This document shows, piece by piece, positions 1-8,879 of a DNA stretch of 64,000 nt (position 1 is the stretch's first letter; each line of letters begins with the position of its first letter). The stretch is from the NCBI GenBank assembly GCA_965214115.1, contig CBDCAU010000007.1, positions 62,001 through 126,000 of the forward strand, read 5' to 3'. A program made the position numbers and the translations under genes. The notes beneath the pieces are model-generated. The model was given only the letters and a program-made list of their open reading frames with translations. It searched no databases and was not told where the DNA came from. The stretch comes from Owenweeksia sp965214115. GTDB lineage: Bacteria > Bacteroidota > Bacteroidia > Flavobacteriales > Schleiferiaceae.

Positions 1-143
1 ATCAAACTTCCAATCTTTTTTAAATAGTTTAAAATCACTTTCTTGGATTGGCAAAACTTGCGTATCAAAACTTTCCCTCGTGATTCGGTTCACTATCGAA
101 TGGGTAAGTTTATCAACTTCAATGTCCACGAACTTTTTTCCCA
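1..143 (-). CDS. Start of a hypothetical protein, possibly GNAT-like (partial)
   Basis: An ATG at 143 on the minus strand opens a frame that runs off the window edge after 47 codons. The N-terminus reads MGKKFVDIEVDKLTHSIVN and is rich in charged residues, with no signal peptide. From memory it resembles the beginning of a family of uncharacterised acetyltransferase-like proteins common in Bacteroidota, but the diagnostic part lies outside the window, so the function is left open. It lies downstream of rpoD on the same strand, separated from it by a strong terminator, so it is probably transcribed separately. Confidence 0.5.
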
Positions 144-166
144 TCCCGTAAAAATAACCAATCGCA

Positions 167-197
167 ACTAAAAAACCCCCGCCAATCAGCGAGGGTT
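167..197 (-). terminator. Rho-independent terminator after rpoD
   Basis: On the minus strand a 10-bp stem (AAACCCTCGC paired with GCGGGGGTTT, one G-T pair) closes a six-base loop and is followed by T residues. It starts about ten bases past the rpoD stop codon. Confidence 0.8.
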
Positions 198-207
198 TCC
201 ATTTTCG

Positions 208-1071
208 TTATCCCAAATACGTCTTCAAGATTTTGCTCCGCGACGTATGTTTCAGCCGCCGAATCGCCTTTTCCTTGATTTGCCGCACCCGCTCGCGGGT
301 CAGGTCAAATTTTTCGCCGATTTCTTCCAGCGTCATCGGGTGGGTGCCGCTGAGGCCGAAGAACAGGCGCACCACGTCGCCTTCGCGCGGGGTGAGGGTG
401 GCGAGGCTGCGCTCGATTTCCGTGCGCAGGCTGTCGGTCATCAGTTCGTCGTCGGGGTTGGGGCTTTCGCCGGTGTTCAGCACGTCGTACAGGTTGCTGT
501 CCTCGCCCTCCACCAGCGGCGCATCCATCGAAATGTGGCGGCCGCTGTTGCGCATACTTTCCTTCACGTCCGTCTCGCCCATTTCCAAGTTGCTGGCGAT
601 TTCGTTGGCGCTCGGCGCGCGCTCGTGTTCCTGTTCTAAAGTCGCATACGCTTTGTTGATTTTGTTGATGCTGCCGATTTTGTTCAGCGGCAAGCGTACG
701 ATGCGGCTTTGCTCGGCCAGCGCCTGCAAAATGCTCTGGCGAATCCACCAAACGGCGTAGGAAATGAATTTGAAACCGCGCGTTTCGTCAAAACGCTGCG
801 CGGCTTTTATCAGTCCGAGGTTGCCTTCGTTAATCAAATCCGGCAACGTAAGTCCTTGGTTTTGATACTGTTTGGCCACCGACACCACAAAGCGCAAGTT
901 GGCCTTGGTCAGTTCTTCCAGCGCGCCTTGGTCGCCCGCCTTGATGCGCTGCGCCAGCTCCACCTCCTTTTCGGCGGTGATCAAATCCACCTTGCCGATT
1001 TCTTGGAGGTACTTGTCCAGCGAGGCCGTTTCGCGGTTGGTAACCTGTTTCGTTATTTTTAACTGTCTCAT
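208..1071 (-). CDS. rpoD: Primary RNA polymerase sigma factor, RpoD/SigA family
   Basis: This is the housekeeping sigma factor that directs core RNA polymerase to promoters. The 287-residue protein is the short form usual in Bacteroidota: region 1.2 at about residues 15-50, the core-binding and -10-melting region 2 at about 60-120 (DLINEGNLGLIKA, then RGFKFISYAVWWIRQSI), region 3 at about 125-200, and the region 4 helix-turn-helix at about 215-275 (LEEIGEKFDLTRERVRQIKEKA). There is no long acidic region 1.1 or non-conserved insert as in enteric RpoD. This agrees with the many TAnnTTTG -7 boxes in the window, which this type of sigma factor reads. It is monocistronic, between the pnp terminator and its own terminator. 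Confidence 0.97.
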   Translation of the reverse strand: MRQLKITKQVTNRETASLDKYLQEIGKVDLITAEKEVELAQRIKAGDQGALEELTKANLRFVVSVAKQYQNQGLTLPDLINEGNLGLIKAAQRFDETRGFKFISYAVWWIRQSILQALAEQSRIVRLPLNKIGSINKINKAYATLEQEHERAPSANEIASNLEMGETDVKESMRNSGRHISMDAPLVEGEDSNLYDVLNTGESPNPDDELMTDSLRTEIERSLATLTPREGDVVRLFFGLSGTHPMTLEEIGEKFDLTRERVRQIKEKAIRRLKHTSRSKILKTYLG

Positions 1072-1091
1072 CTATATATTTAAAAAGGGAA

Positions 1092-1117
1092 ATTCTCGCC
1101 TTAGAAAAAGCGAGAAT
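1092..1117 (-). terminator. Terminator after pnp
   Basis: An 8-bp perfect stem (ATTCTCGC/GCGAGAAT) lies about 35 bases past the pnp stop on the minus strand and is followed by a T-rich stretch. It separates the rpsO-pnp unit from rpoD. Confidence 0.65.
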
Positions 1118-1151
1118 CTTTATCAAAAATTGTACCTGTGAAATGTTAAAA

Positions 1152-3275
1152 TCAATTCCGTTCGGGACGGTCCAAAAGCACCTTGCGGCTAAGTTTCATC
1201 TTGCCTCGGTCATCCATCCCAATCAATTTCACGTCGATAACATCGCCTTCCCGCAATACTTCATCAACGGTCTGCAATCGGCGATGTTCGATTTCCGAAA
1301 TGTGCAGCAAACCGTCCGTGCCGGGCGCAATCTCCACAAACGCACCGTAAGGCTGGATGGATTTCACCTTGCCCTGATACACTTCGCCCACTTCGGGAAC
1401 GAAGGCCACCGCTTTGATACGCGCTTTGGCGGCGTCCATATTTTCGCGGGACGTGCCGCTGATTTCCACAATCCCTTGATTGCCAACTTCTTCGATGGTA
1501 ATCGTGGTGCCGGTATCTTCCTGCAATTGCTGGATGTTCTTGCCGCCGGGGCCGATAATCGCACCAATAAATTCTTTTGGAATCTCGATTTTGTCGATTT
1601 TCGGAGCGTGTGGTTTTACGTCGGGGCGAGCGTCCGAGAGCGTTTCCATCATTTTATCCAAAATGTGCAAACGGCCGTCGCGCGCTTGCATCAGGGCCTT
1701 TTCGAGAATTTCATACGACAATCCTTTTACCTTAATATCCATCTGGCAAGCCGTGATGCCTTCCGTGGTTCCGGTCACTTTGAAGTCCATATCGCCGAGG
1801 TGGTCCTCGTCGCCGAGGATGTCAGACAAAATGGCGTAATTGCCAGTTTCTTCGTCCAGAACCAACCCCATCGCGATACCCGAAACGGGGCGCGTCATCT
1901 TGATACCAGCATCCAAAAGCGACAGCGTTCCGGCGCAGACCGTGGCCATCGAAGAGGAACCGTTGGATTCCAAAATATCCGAAACCACGCGAATGGTGTA
2001 AACGGTGTCTTTGGGCAGCATTATTTTCAAAGCGCGCTGCGCCAAGTTTCCGTGGCCGATTTCGCGGCGGCTCGTCCCACGGATGGGGCGCGCTTCTCCG
2101 GTAGAAAACGGTGGGAAATTGTAATGCAAATAAAAACGGTGCGCGCCCACGAAGGCCACGCCGTCTTTGCGGTTTTCGTCCAGTTTGGAACCCAAAGTAG
2201 CCACGGTCAAAGCCTGCGTTTCGCCACGGGTAAAAATGGCGGAACCGTGCGCCTGGGGCAAATAATCCACTTCGCACCAAATCGGGCGCACTTCGTCTAA
2301 CGCGCGGCCGTCCAAGCGTTTGCGGTCGTCCAGCACCATCGCGCGCATCGCTTTCGATTCTACATCGTGGTAATAGGTATTGATGAGCGCGTCTTTTTCA
2401 GCCAGTTCTTCTTCCTCGAATTTCGTTTTGTATTCCTCGCGGATTTCCTTAAATTTTTCGGAACGCTGGGCTTTTGGCAGGCCGCTCTTGGCCACTTCCA
2501 AAACTTTGTCAAAAAGCTCGCTCTCGATTTCTTTCAACAAATCCTCGTCGTGCGTTTCGTGTTCGTATTCACGTTTCGTTTGGGATTTTTCCACTTGCGC
2601 GGCCATCCGTTCCTGCGCCTCAATTTGGGTTTTGATGGCTTCGTGGCCAAAGGCAATCGCGTCCACCATTTCCTTTTCGGAAACTTCGTTCATCTCGCCT
2701 TCCACCATCACCACGCTCTCCTTGCTGGCGCCAATCATCATATCCATATCCGCGCGCTCCATATCGGCAGGGGAGGGGTTGATTTTGAAATTGCCGTCAA
2801 TCCGCGCCACGCGCACTTCGCTCATCGGCCCGTTAAACGGGATGTCGCTCACGGCCAACGCCGCCGATGCCGCCAGTCCCGCCAAGCAATCCGCCGCCAC
2901 ATTTTCATCATACGAAATGAGGCTGATCATCATCTGCGTATCGCTGTGGTAATCTTTGGGAAAGAGCGGGCGCAGGCAGCGGTCCACCAAGCGCATCACC
3001 AGAATTTCTTCGTCAGAGGGGCGGGCTTCGCGTTTCAAAAAACCACCCGGCACGCGGCCGGCGGCGTAAAATTTTTCGCGGTAATCCACCGTCAGCGGCA
3101 GAAAGTCCACGCCTTCTTTGGCTTCCTCGTTGGAAACCACGGCGGCCAAAAGCATCGTGCCGCCCATTTTCACCACCACGGATCCGTGGGCCTGTTTGGC
3201 CAGTTTACCCGTTTCGATGGTGATGGTGCGGCCGTCTTCCAGCCTAATTTCTTCTACAATTGGATTGGGAATCAT
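1152..3275 (-). CDS. pnp: Polyribonucleotide nucleotidyltransferase (PNPase)
   Basis: PNPase degrades RNA from the 3' end by phosphorolysis in the cytoplasm and takes part in mRNA turnover. The 707 residues match the family length. Two RNase PH-like domains (about 10-230 and 325-550) flank a helical linker. A KH domain (IIGPGGKNIQQLQEDTG, about residues 578-594) and an S1 RNA-binding domain (starting VGEVYQGKVKSIQPYGAFVEI) form the C-terminus. The gene follows rpsO on the same strand, the widely conserved order. A hairpin between the two genes could be a partial terminator or a processing site. The ATG start is followed by the typical PNPase N-terminus and needs no adjustment. Confidence 0.98.
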   Translation of the reverse strand: MIPNPIVEEIRLEDGRTITIETGKLAKQAHGSVVVKMGGTMLLAAVVSNEEAKEGVDFLPLTVDYREKFYAAGRVPGGFLKREARPSDEEILVMRLVDRCLRPLFPKDYHSDTQMMISLISYDENVAADCLAGLAASAALAVSDIPFNGPMSEVRVARIDGNFKINPSPADMERADMDMMIGASKESVVMVEGEMNEVSEKEMVDAIAFGHEAIKTQIEAQERMAAQVEKSQTKREYEHETHDEDLLKEIESELFDKVLEVAKSGLPKAQRSEKFKEIREEYKTKFEEEELAEKDALINTYYHDVESKAMRAMVLDDRKRLDGRALDEVRPIWCEVDYLPQAHGSAIFTRGETQALTVATLGSKLDENRKDGVAFVGAHRFYLHYNFPPFSTGEARPIRGTSRREIGHGNLAQRALKIMLPKDTVYTIRVVSDILESNGSSSMATVCAGTLSLLDAGIKMTRPVSGIAMGLVLDEETGNYAILSDILGDEDHLGDMDFKVTGTTEGITACQMDIKVKGLSYEILEKALMQARDGRLHILDKMMETLSDARPDVKPHAPKIDKIEIPKEFIGAIIGPGGKNIQQLQEDTGTTITIEEVGNQGIVEISGTSRENMDAAKARIKAVAFVPEVGEVYQGKVKSIQPYGAFVEIAPGTDGLLHISEIEHRRLQTVDEVLREGDVIDVKLIGMDDRGKMKLSRKVLLDRPERN

Positions 3276-3317
3276 CTTCTTAAAAGTGTCTTAAATGAAA
3301 GGTGTAAATACGAAGAA

Positions 3318-3337
3318 AGGCAATCCGTGAATTGCCT
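3318..3337 (-). terminator. Hairpin between rpsO and pnp
   Basis: A 7-bp stem (AGGCAAT/ATTGCCT) with a short loop is followed by TTTCTT on the minus strand. It could attenuate read-through from rpsO into pnp, or be an RNase processing site as at the equivalent place in other bacteria. Confidence 0.5.
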
Positions 3338-3360
3338 CTCTATCAGTGCGTTCTGTGGAA

Positions 3361-3630
3361 TTATTTCCGAATTCCAAGTTCGGCGATAATCGCGCGATAG
3401 CGCTCGATGTCTTTTTGCTTGAGGTAGTCCAGCAGGCTTTTGCGCTTGCCCACCAAGTCCACCAGCGCTTTTTCGGTCGCAAAGTCTTTGCGGTTGCGCT
3501 TCAGGTGTTCCGTCAGGTGATTGATGCGGTGGGTGAAAAGGGCTACTTGGCCTTCGGCGGAGCCGGTGTCTTGGGCGGATTTTCCGTGTTTGGAAAAAAT
3601 CTCGCGTTTTACTTCGGGAGTCAGATACAT
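3361..3630 (-). CDS. rpsO: 30S ribosomal protein S15
   Basis: S15 is a primary 16S rRNA-binding protein of the 30S subunit platform. The 89-residue product has the family length and hallmark segments (HGKSAQDTGSAEGQVALFT, then HRINHLTEHLK, then VGKRKSLLDYLKQKD). It is the first gene of the rpsO-pnp pair on the minus strand. A -7 promoter box lies about 45 bases upstream of its ATG. Confidence 0.98.
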   Translation of the reverse strand: MYLTPEVKREIFSKHGKSAQDTGSAEGQVALFTHRINHLTEHLKRNRKDFATEKALVDLVGKRKSLLDYLKQKDIERYRAIIAELGIRK

Positions 3631-3675
3631 TTCAAAATCGTTTTAGATGTTTGGGATGCGATAATTTTCAGGCCG

Positions 3676-3683
3676 CGAAAGTA
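3676..3683 (-). promoter_or_regulatory. Likely -7 box of the rpsO promoter
   Basis: On the minus strand TACTTTCG, a close match to the Bacteroidota -7 consensus TAnnTTTG, is followed by a GC-rich start region, about 45 bases before rpsO. I see no good -33 element. Confidence 0.5.
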
Positions 3684-3693
3684 GTAAATATTA

Positions 3694-3977
3694 GTTCACA
3701 TAGGACACATAGAAGTTTTCACATAGAGCCATATAGTTTTGAGAGGCGCTCGAGGCTTTGGAAAAACTCCAAATCTTTTTTGTTTGCCACAAAGGCACCA
3801 AGACGCGAAGAATTAGGAATGACAACTTTGTGGCTTCGTGTCATTGTGGCTTGAAGAGTCCAAAAGGAAAAACCTAACGGTATTTCAAAGCCTTTCAGGC
3901 CTCTATTTTGATACATTTAGATTTTTCTGAACCTATGTGAAACTATGTGAAAATCCCTATGTGCCCTATGTGAAAAC
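3694..3977. repeat. Nested imperfect inverted repeat built from CACATAG and CACAAAG units
   Basis: The gap between rpsO and accD holds no gene. Its outer arms (3694-3740 and 3930-3977) are about 47-base imperfect inverted copies made of short CACATAG-like units. Inside them a second pair of arms (about 3785-3810 and 3825-3856) is built from CACAAAGGCACCAAG-like units. The right outer arm ends directly at the accD stop codon. Two short frames across this stretch have no protein character. Confidence 0.75.
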
Positions 3978-4844
3978 TCACGCCGCTGCCTCTTCTTTCT
4001 TAGAAACAACCATCCCCAAAAACTGTCCAATCTTCTTTTTCAGTTTTTTCCTTTCCACGATGAAATCCAAAAAGCCGTGCTCCATCACAAACTCCGAAGT
4101 TTGGAAGCCTTCCGGCAAATCTTTCCCGATGGTTTCCTTCACTACGCGCGGGCCGGCAAAGCCGATGAGCGCGCCCGGCTCCGCAATATTGATGTCGCCC
4201 AGCATCGCGAAACTGGCCGTGACCCCGCCCGTGGTCGGGTCGGTCAAAACTGAAACGTAGGGCAGTCCTTTCTTTCCCATCAACGCCAATTTGGACGAAG
4301 TTTTCGCCATCTGCATCAGCGAGAACGCCGCTTCCATCATCCGCGCGCCGCCCGATTTGGAAATCATTATAAAGGGGATTTCTTTTTCCACGGCATAGTC
4401 AATCGCCCGCGCGATTTTTTCGCCCACCACCGAGCCCATCGACCCGCCGATGAAGTTGAAATTCATACACGCCATCGAAACTTCTTGCCCGTCCAATTTG
4501 CCGTGCGCGGTAGAAACGGCTTCGTTCAGCCCCGTTTTTTTCACCGAGGCGGCGTAGCGGTCTTTGTATTTTTTGGTGTCTTCAAAATTCAGGGGATCAC
4601 CCGACTGCAGGCCTTTGTCCATTTCGGTAAACGCGCCCTCATCAAACAAAATCGCGAAATATTCCCGCGCGTTCACCCGCTCGTGGTGGCCGCAGTTGGC
4701 GCACACCCACAGGTTTTTGGCGTGGTCCTCTTCGCTCACAATGACCTTGCATTTCGCGCATTTGTGCCACAGCCCCTCCGGCGTTTCCTTCTTGTCCTTA
4801 GTGTCGGTGGCGATGTTTTTCTTCTTGCGGGTGAACCAGCTCAT
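3978..4844 (-). CDS. accD: Acetyl-CoA carboxylase carboxyltransferase subunit beta
   Basis: AccD forms, with AccA, the carboxyltransferase that moves the carboxyl group from biotin to acetyl-CoA, giving malonyl-CoA for fatty-acid synthesis. The 288 residues fit the family. An N-terminal four-cysteine zinc ribbon (CAKC at about residue 29, CANC at about 51) is followed by the crotonase-fold domain with the GGARM and GLPYVSVLTDPTTGG segments. Upstream on the same strand, past a repeat-filled gap, is the aldolase gene. No accA lies in this window. Confidence 0.97.
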   Translation of the reverse strand: MSWFTRKKKNIATDTKDKKETPEGLWHKCAKCKVIVSEEDHAKNLWVCANCGHHERVNAREYFAILFDEGAFTEMDKGLQSGDPLNFEDTKKYKDRYAASVKKTGLNEAVSTAHGKLDGQEVSMACMNFNFIGGSMGSVVGEKIARAIDYAVEKEIPFIMISKSGGARMMEAAFSLMQMAKTSSKLALMGKKGLPYVSVLTDPTTGGVTASFAMLGDINIAEPGALIGFAGPRVVKETIGKDLPEGFQTSEFVMEHGFLDFIVERKKLKKKIGQFLGMVVSKKEEAAA

Positions 4845-4916
4845 AGTGAAGATGTAATTGGGTAATTCAATTGTAATTGGGTAATGGGTTGAAGGTTCGT
4901 TCGTCTTGGTTTTTAT

Positions 4917-5054
4917 AGAGTTATTAAGTTGTTGGGTTATTGAGTTATTTGGGCAAGACTCGCAAAAAAAACCTGCTCATTGACACCTTTTAATTCAAGT
5001 CCCGATTTTCCATCCTGCCTAAATAACTCACCCACTTAATAACCCAATAACTCT
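4917..5054. repeat. Imperfect inverted repeat made of GTTATT-type units
   Basis: Two 39-base arms (4917-4955 and 5016-5054) are inverted copies with about 31 matching positions. Each arm is itself made of short GAGTTATT/GGGTTATT units. The core between them is unrelated. Just outside, at about 4856-4890, are copies of a GTAATTGGGTAAT motif. The gap between the aldolase and accD genes contains no gene. Confidence 0.7.
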
Positions 5055-5060
5055 GCTACC

Positions 5061-6125
5061 CTATGCCACCGTAATCCCTTCTTCCAAATACACATCCTGA
5101 ATACTGTTCAGCAATTTGATGCCTTCCACCATCGGCTTTTGGAAGGCTTTGCGGCCGGAAATCAAACCTTGGCCGCCGGCGCGTTTATTTATAACTGCGG
5201 TGCGGACGGCTTGTGCCATATCGCTGTTTTTGTCGCCGCTGCTGGCGCCGCCGCTGTTTATCAGTCCTTGGCGGCCCATATAGCAGTTCGCCACTTGGTA
5301 GCGCGTCAGGTCGATGGGATTTTCAGAACTTAGAACATCGTACACGTCATCGTGTGTTTTGCCGAATTTGATGGCCTTGTAGCCGCCGTTGTTTTCGGGC
5401 AGTTTTTGTTTGATGATGTCCGCCTGGATGGTCACGCCCAAATGGTTGGCCTGTCCGGTCAAATCGGCGGAAACGTGGTAATCTTTGTCTTTTTTCTTGA
5501 ATTCGGAATTGCGGGTGTAGCACCAAAGAATGGTGGCCATCCCCAGTTCGTGGGCGCGCTCGAAGGCTTCGGCCACTTCCACGATTTGGCGGTTGCTTTC
5601 TTCGCTGCCAAAATAAATGGTGGCGCCCACCGCTACCGCACCCATATTCCACGCTTCTTCAATCGAACCGAACATAATTTGGTCGTAAGCGCTCGGGTAG
5701 CTCAAAAATTCGTTGTGGTTTATTTTTACGATGAAAGGAATCTTATGCGCGTATTTTCTTGACACCGAGGCCAATACGCCAAAGGTAGAAGCCACCGCGT
5801 TGCAGCCGCCTTCGATGGCCAGTTTCACGATATTTTCTCCATCAAAATAAATGGGATTGGGCGCAAAGGAAGCGCCGCCACTGTGCTCGATCCCTTGGTC
5901 CACCGGCAGTATGGAAACGTAGCCTGTGTTCGCCAGTCGCCCATTCCCGTAAAGGGCTTGCAAACTGCGCAGAACCTGCGGGTTGCGGTTGCTCATCGCA
6001 AAAGACGATTCCACAAAATCAGAGCCGGGCAGGTGCAGTTTTTCCTTGGAAATGGTTTCGCATTTGTGGTTCAGGAGCATATCGCCGTCCTTGCCCAAAA
6101 GTTCTTTTATCTCGTTGAGGTTCAT
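5061..6125 (-). CDS. fbaB: Class I fructose-bisphosphate aldolase (FbaB/DhnA type)
   Basis: This enzyme cleaves or forms fructose-1,6-bisphosphate through a Schiff-base lysine, in glycolysis and gluconeogenesis. The 354-residue protein shows the bacterial/archaeal class I features: GYVSILPVDQGIEHSGGASF near residue 70, the VKINHNEFLSYP segment with its lysine near residue 133, and a C-terminal GGQGLISGRKAFQKP phosphate-binding region. It has its own -7 box 49 bases upstream. An 11-bp repeat array begins just behind that promoter, so repeat copy number could in principle alter expression; this is inference. Confidence 0.93.
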   Translation of the reverse strand: MNLNEIKELLGKDGDMLLNHKCETISKEKLHLPGSDFVESSFAMSNRNPQVLRSLQALYGNGRLANTGYVSILPVDQGIEHSGGASFAPNPIYFDGENIVKLAIEGGCNAVASTFGVLASVSRKYAHKIPFIVKINHNEFLSYPSAYDQIMFGSIEEAWNMGAVAVGATIYFGSEESNRQIVEVAEAFERAHELGMATILWCYTRNSEFKKKDKDYHVSADLTGQANHLGVTIQADIIKQKLPENNGGYKAIKFGKTHDDVYDVLSSENPIDLTRYQVANCYMGRQGLINSGGASSGDKNSDMAQAVRTAVINKRAGGQGLISGRKAFQKPMVEGIKLLNSIQDVYLEEGITVA

Positions 6126-6173
6126 AGAGTTTTATGTTTTTAAACGTTTCGAGTTTCTTGAAAAATAAAGCGG

Positions 6174-6181
6174 CAAAAGTA
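6174..6181 (-). promoter_or_regulatory. -7 box of the aldolase promoter
   Basis: TACTTTTG on the minus strand matches TAnnTTTG exactly and is followed by CCGC at the likely start site, 49 bases before the aldolase ATG. The region where a -33 element should sit runs into the 11-bp tandem array that begins at 6197. Confidence 0.65.
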
Positions 6182-6196
6182 AAGAAGGCAACGGAA

Positions 6197-6316
6197 TTGT
6201 AATTCGGTTGTAATTCAGTTGTAATTCGGTTGTAATTCAGTTGTAATTCAGTTGTAATTCAGTTGTAATTCAGTTGTAATTCAGTTGTAATTCAGTTGTA
6301 ATTCAGTTGTAATTCA
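6197..6316. repeat. 11-bp tandem repeat array (TTGTAATTCAG), about 11 copies
   Basis: The unit TTGTAATTCAG (some copies end in CGG) repeats head to tail about eleven times, with only the penultimate bases varying. It lies between the outer-membrane protein gene and the aldolase promoter. Related GTAATTCAG or GTAATTGGG fragments occur near 4860 and 21580. Confidence 0.95.
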
Positions 6317-6333
6317 AAAAAAACTCCGAAATT

Positions 6334-6534
<201 letters not shown>

Positions 6535-8835
6535 CTAAAACGGATACCCCAGCGCCACGTTATAGCTCCAGTTGCCAATAAAATTGGGTTGCTGGAAAAT
6601 GACCCATTCCTTGTTTTGGCCGATGAGGGCGGGGTCGCGCACTTTCATCCCCACATCAAAGCGGATGACGAAAAAACTAAGGTCGAGCCGCAAGCCGAAA
6701 CCCGTGCCCACGGCCAGTTCGTTCACCAAGCTTTTCAGAGTCAGGTCGGTCTGCGGATCTTCCAGCCCGCCGGTGTACCAAACGTTGCCGGCGTCTATAA
6801 AAACGGCCCCGTTCAAACTGGAAACCATCGGAAAACGATACTCCGAACTGGCCAAAAACTTGAAGGTGCCCGTGGCGAAATTGACGTCTTCACCCTCGGC
6901 ATAGTCGGTATTGAACTGCCGCCCCGCGCCCACCCGGTAAGCCGGCCAAGCGCGCAAATCGTTGCTGCCGCCCATAAAAAAATATTTGGAAAATGGCGGC
7001 ACCCGCTGCCCAATGCCACTGGAATCGATGACGCTGTTGCCCCACGGCAAAATGTAGCCCGTAAAAATCCGCTGCACCCAAGCGTGCTCATCGTTGATGT
7101 TCCAAAAATACCGGAAGTCGGCCTCCACTTTTCCGTACTGAAAATATTGCACGTCAAAAACTTGCGCCGCACCGTTGGGGCCTTCCGCGCCCAGGTTGGT
7201 CCATTGGTCCAATAGCCGAAACGAATTACCCGCCAATTCCAGAGAGCCTTTAAAAAAACGCGGGTTTTGAAATCGGTCGGGCAGTAGTTGCTCGTTGAGC
7301 GTATAAGTGTAGCGCACCGCCGGGATCAGTTCCGACTGGAAAGCCTGCGCCTGGATGGGCGTGAGCTGGTTGCGAAAATTGTCTTGGATGGCAAACAGCC
7401 GCGAATAGGTAAAATCCACCAAATCCACTTGGTGGAACTTGCGCTGGCTCTCGTTCCATAAATACGAAAGCCGCGCCTGCAAAATCTCGCGGTCAAACTC
7501 GATCCGCGACAAGCGGCTGGCCGAAAGTGCTATGCGCGATTTGGGCTGCATCCGTTTGGGCAAAAGATCCACCGAGTTGAAAGGCAGCAAAAAACGGGGG
7601 AAAAGCAGGCTCACTTCCGCGCCCAGTTCCAAGGTGCGCGACACGGCTTGATTGGGCCCGATGGTGGGCTGGTATTCCAGTCCGGCGTTCAGGCGGAATT
7701 CCAGTTGCTCGCCGCCGCCGAAAGTATTCCGATTCAATACCCCGATGCTGCCGTTGGCGCCAAAGTTCCCGCTGGTGTTGGTCACTTCCGGTTCTATGGT
7801 GAATTGCCAGCGTTCCATCGGGCTCAGGTTCACGTAGGCGTTCAAGGTGGGTTGGCCTGCGCTGTCGGGCTCGGCCGGTCGAAAAACCACCTCGCTGAGC
7901 TGGAACGCCCGGTAGCCCACCAAGTGGTTGTAGGTTTCGCGGAGCTTTTTTTCTTCGTAGCGGTCGCCGGGTTTAAAGTGGATGGCATCATACAGATAGC
8001 GCGGGTTGTAGCGCAGCGTGTCGTACACGATTTTGTAATTTTTGTAAATCAGCGTGTCCGCCGGCACCGAGTCCGAATACGATTGGTCCGGCCGGACGTA
8101 AATTTCATTGATATGAAAAACTTCGTGGTCTTGCAAAACCGTGGTGTCGCCCACTTCCACGGGTTTTTTGGCGATGAACATTTTCAGGTTCACCGAGTCG
8201 CCCCGCAAGAAAGTGTCGGCCTGGAAGGTGATGTAGTTTTTGGCAAAATCGAAATAGCCGTGGTTGCGGAAAATTTGCGCCAAGCGGTCGCGCTCCTTGT
8301 CCAATAGTTGGGCATCATAAGGCGCTTGCTCTTTTAAATAAGAATTTTCTGAGAAATAATTGACCAGCCCCGTCAACCTCGGATTGGCCGAATCTTGCAG
8401 CAGGTTTTTTATATAAAAGCGGTCTCCCGTGTTTATATAATAAGTGGCCTCCGCTTTTTTCGATTCGCCGCCGGGGTGCAGGGAATCGATGCGGTAGCTG
8501 GAAGTGGCGTTGAAATAGCCGTTGTTGAAATACCAGATCCGCAACTGGCTGGCGCCGCTGGCCGTTTTCGCCGAGTCCAAAATCACGGGCGCCTCGCCGA
8601 TCTTGCTGAAAAAATTCTTCGGCCGGCCGTTGCCCATATTGTAAATCGCCAAGTTGGGGCCTTTCACGGGTTGTTGTTTCAATATACCTTCGGCCTCGCT
8701 GGGCGCGCCCTTTGCGCCGTTCACGCAGATGTTGTTTTCCCACAGCAGCAGCCGCCCCTGCGGCACGTGCTTGCTGGCGCACGAGCACAGCCCCAGCACC
8801 GCCGCCAAGCTCAAGATGTGCCACTTTTTTATCAA
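6535..8835 (-). CDS. BamA/TamA-family outer-membrane protein with lipoprotein-type N-terminus
   Basis: The 766-residue protein has POTRA-like repeats at about residues 80-330 and a C-terminal beta-barrel (Omp85/D15 type), ending in the signature aromatic residue (GYPF). Proteins of this type insert or export envelope proteins. I chose the TTG at 8835 because it directly precedes LIKKWHILSLAAVLGLCSC, a signal sequence with a lipobox-like cysteine, and because a perfect -7 box (8867-8874) lies inside the longer frame that begins at 8886. That longer start would also overlap the divergent gene at 8880. TamA-like function is inference; no TamB is nearby. The gene ends at the edge of a heptamer array. 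Confidence 0.88.
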   Translation of the reverse strand: MIKKWHILSLAAVLGLCSCASKHVPQGRLLLWENNICVNGAKGAPSEAEGILKQQPVKGPNLAIYNMGNGRPKNFFSKIGEAPVILDSAKTASGASQLRIWYFNNGYFNATSSYRIDSLHPGGESKKAEATYYINTGDRFYIKNLLQDSANPRLTGLVNYFSENSYLKEQAPYDAQLLDKERDRLAQIFRNHGYFDFAKNYITFQADTFLRGDSVNLKMFIAKKPVEVGDTTVLQDHEVFHINEIYVRPDQSYSDSVPADTLIYKNYKIVYDTLRYNPRYLYDAIHFKPGDRYEEKKLRETYNHLVGYRAFQLSEVVFRPAEPDSAGQPTLNAYVNLSPMERWQFTIEPEVTNTSGNFGANGSIGVLNRNTFGGGEQLEFRLNAGLEYQPTIGPNQAVSRTLELGAEVSLLFPRFLLPFNSVDLLPKRMQPKSRIALSASRLSRIEFDREILQARLSYLWNESQRKFHQVDLVDFTYSRLFAIQDNFRNQLTPIQAQAFQSELIPAVRYTYTLNEQLLPDRFQNPRFFKGSLELAGNSFRLLDQWTNLGAEGPNGAAQVFDVQYFQYGKVEADFRYFWNINDEHAWVQRIFTGYILPWGNSVIDSSGIGQRVPPFSKYFFMGGSNDLRAWPAYRVGAGRQFNTDYAEGEDVNFATGTFKFLASSEYRFPMVSSLNGAVFIDAGNVWYTGGLEDPQTDLTLKSLVNELAVGTGFGLRLDLSFFVIRFDVGMKVRDPALIGQNKEWVIFQQPNFIGNWSYNVALGYPF

Positions 8836-8866
8836 GTTTGCTTTTTTTGGGAAAATAAAAAGAATG

Positions 8867-8874
8867 CAAAAGTA
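8867..8874 (-). promoter_or_regulatory. -7 box for the outer-membrane protein gene
   Basis: TACTTTTG on the minus strand is a perfect TAnnTTTG. It lies 32 bases before the TTG at 8835 and decides that start over the ATG at 8886. It also sits just in front of the divergent methyltransferase gene. Confidence 0.65.
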
Positions 8875-8879
8875 ACAGG

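Noticed and set aside
1143..2300. 385-codon plus-strand frame opposite pnp
   Set aside because: Fully antisense to a clear PNPase gene; the composition (His- and Phe-rich) is typical of a reversed coding strand.
2367..3389. 340-codon plus-strand frame opposite the pnp 5' half
   Set aside because: Same reason; no domain, promoter or ribosome site of its own.
3651..3916. Short frames between rpsO and accD
   Set aside because: They run through the nested inverted repeats and show no protein character.
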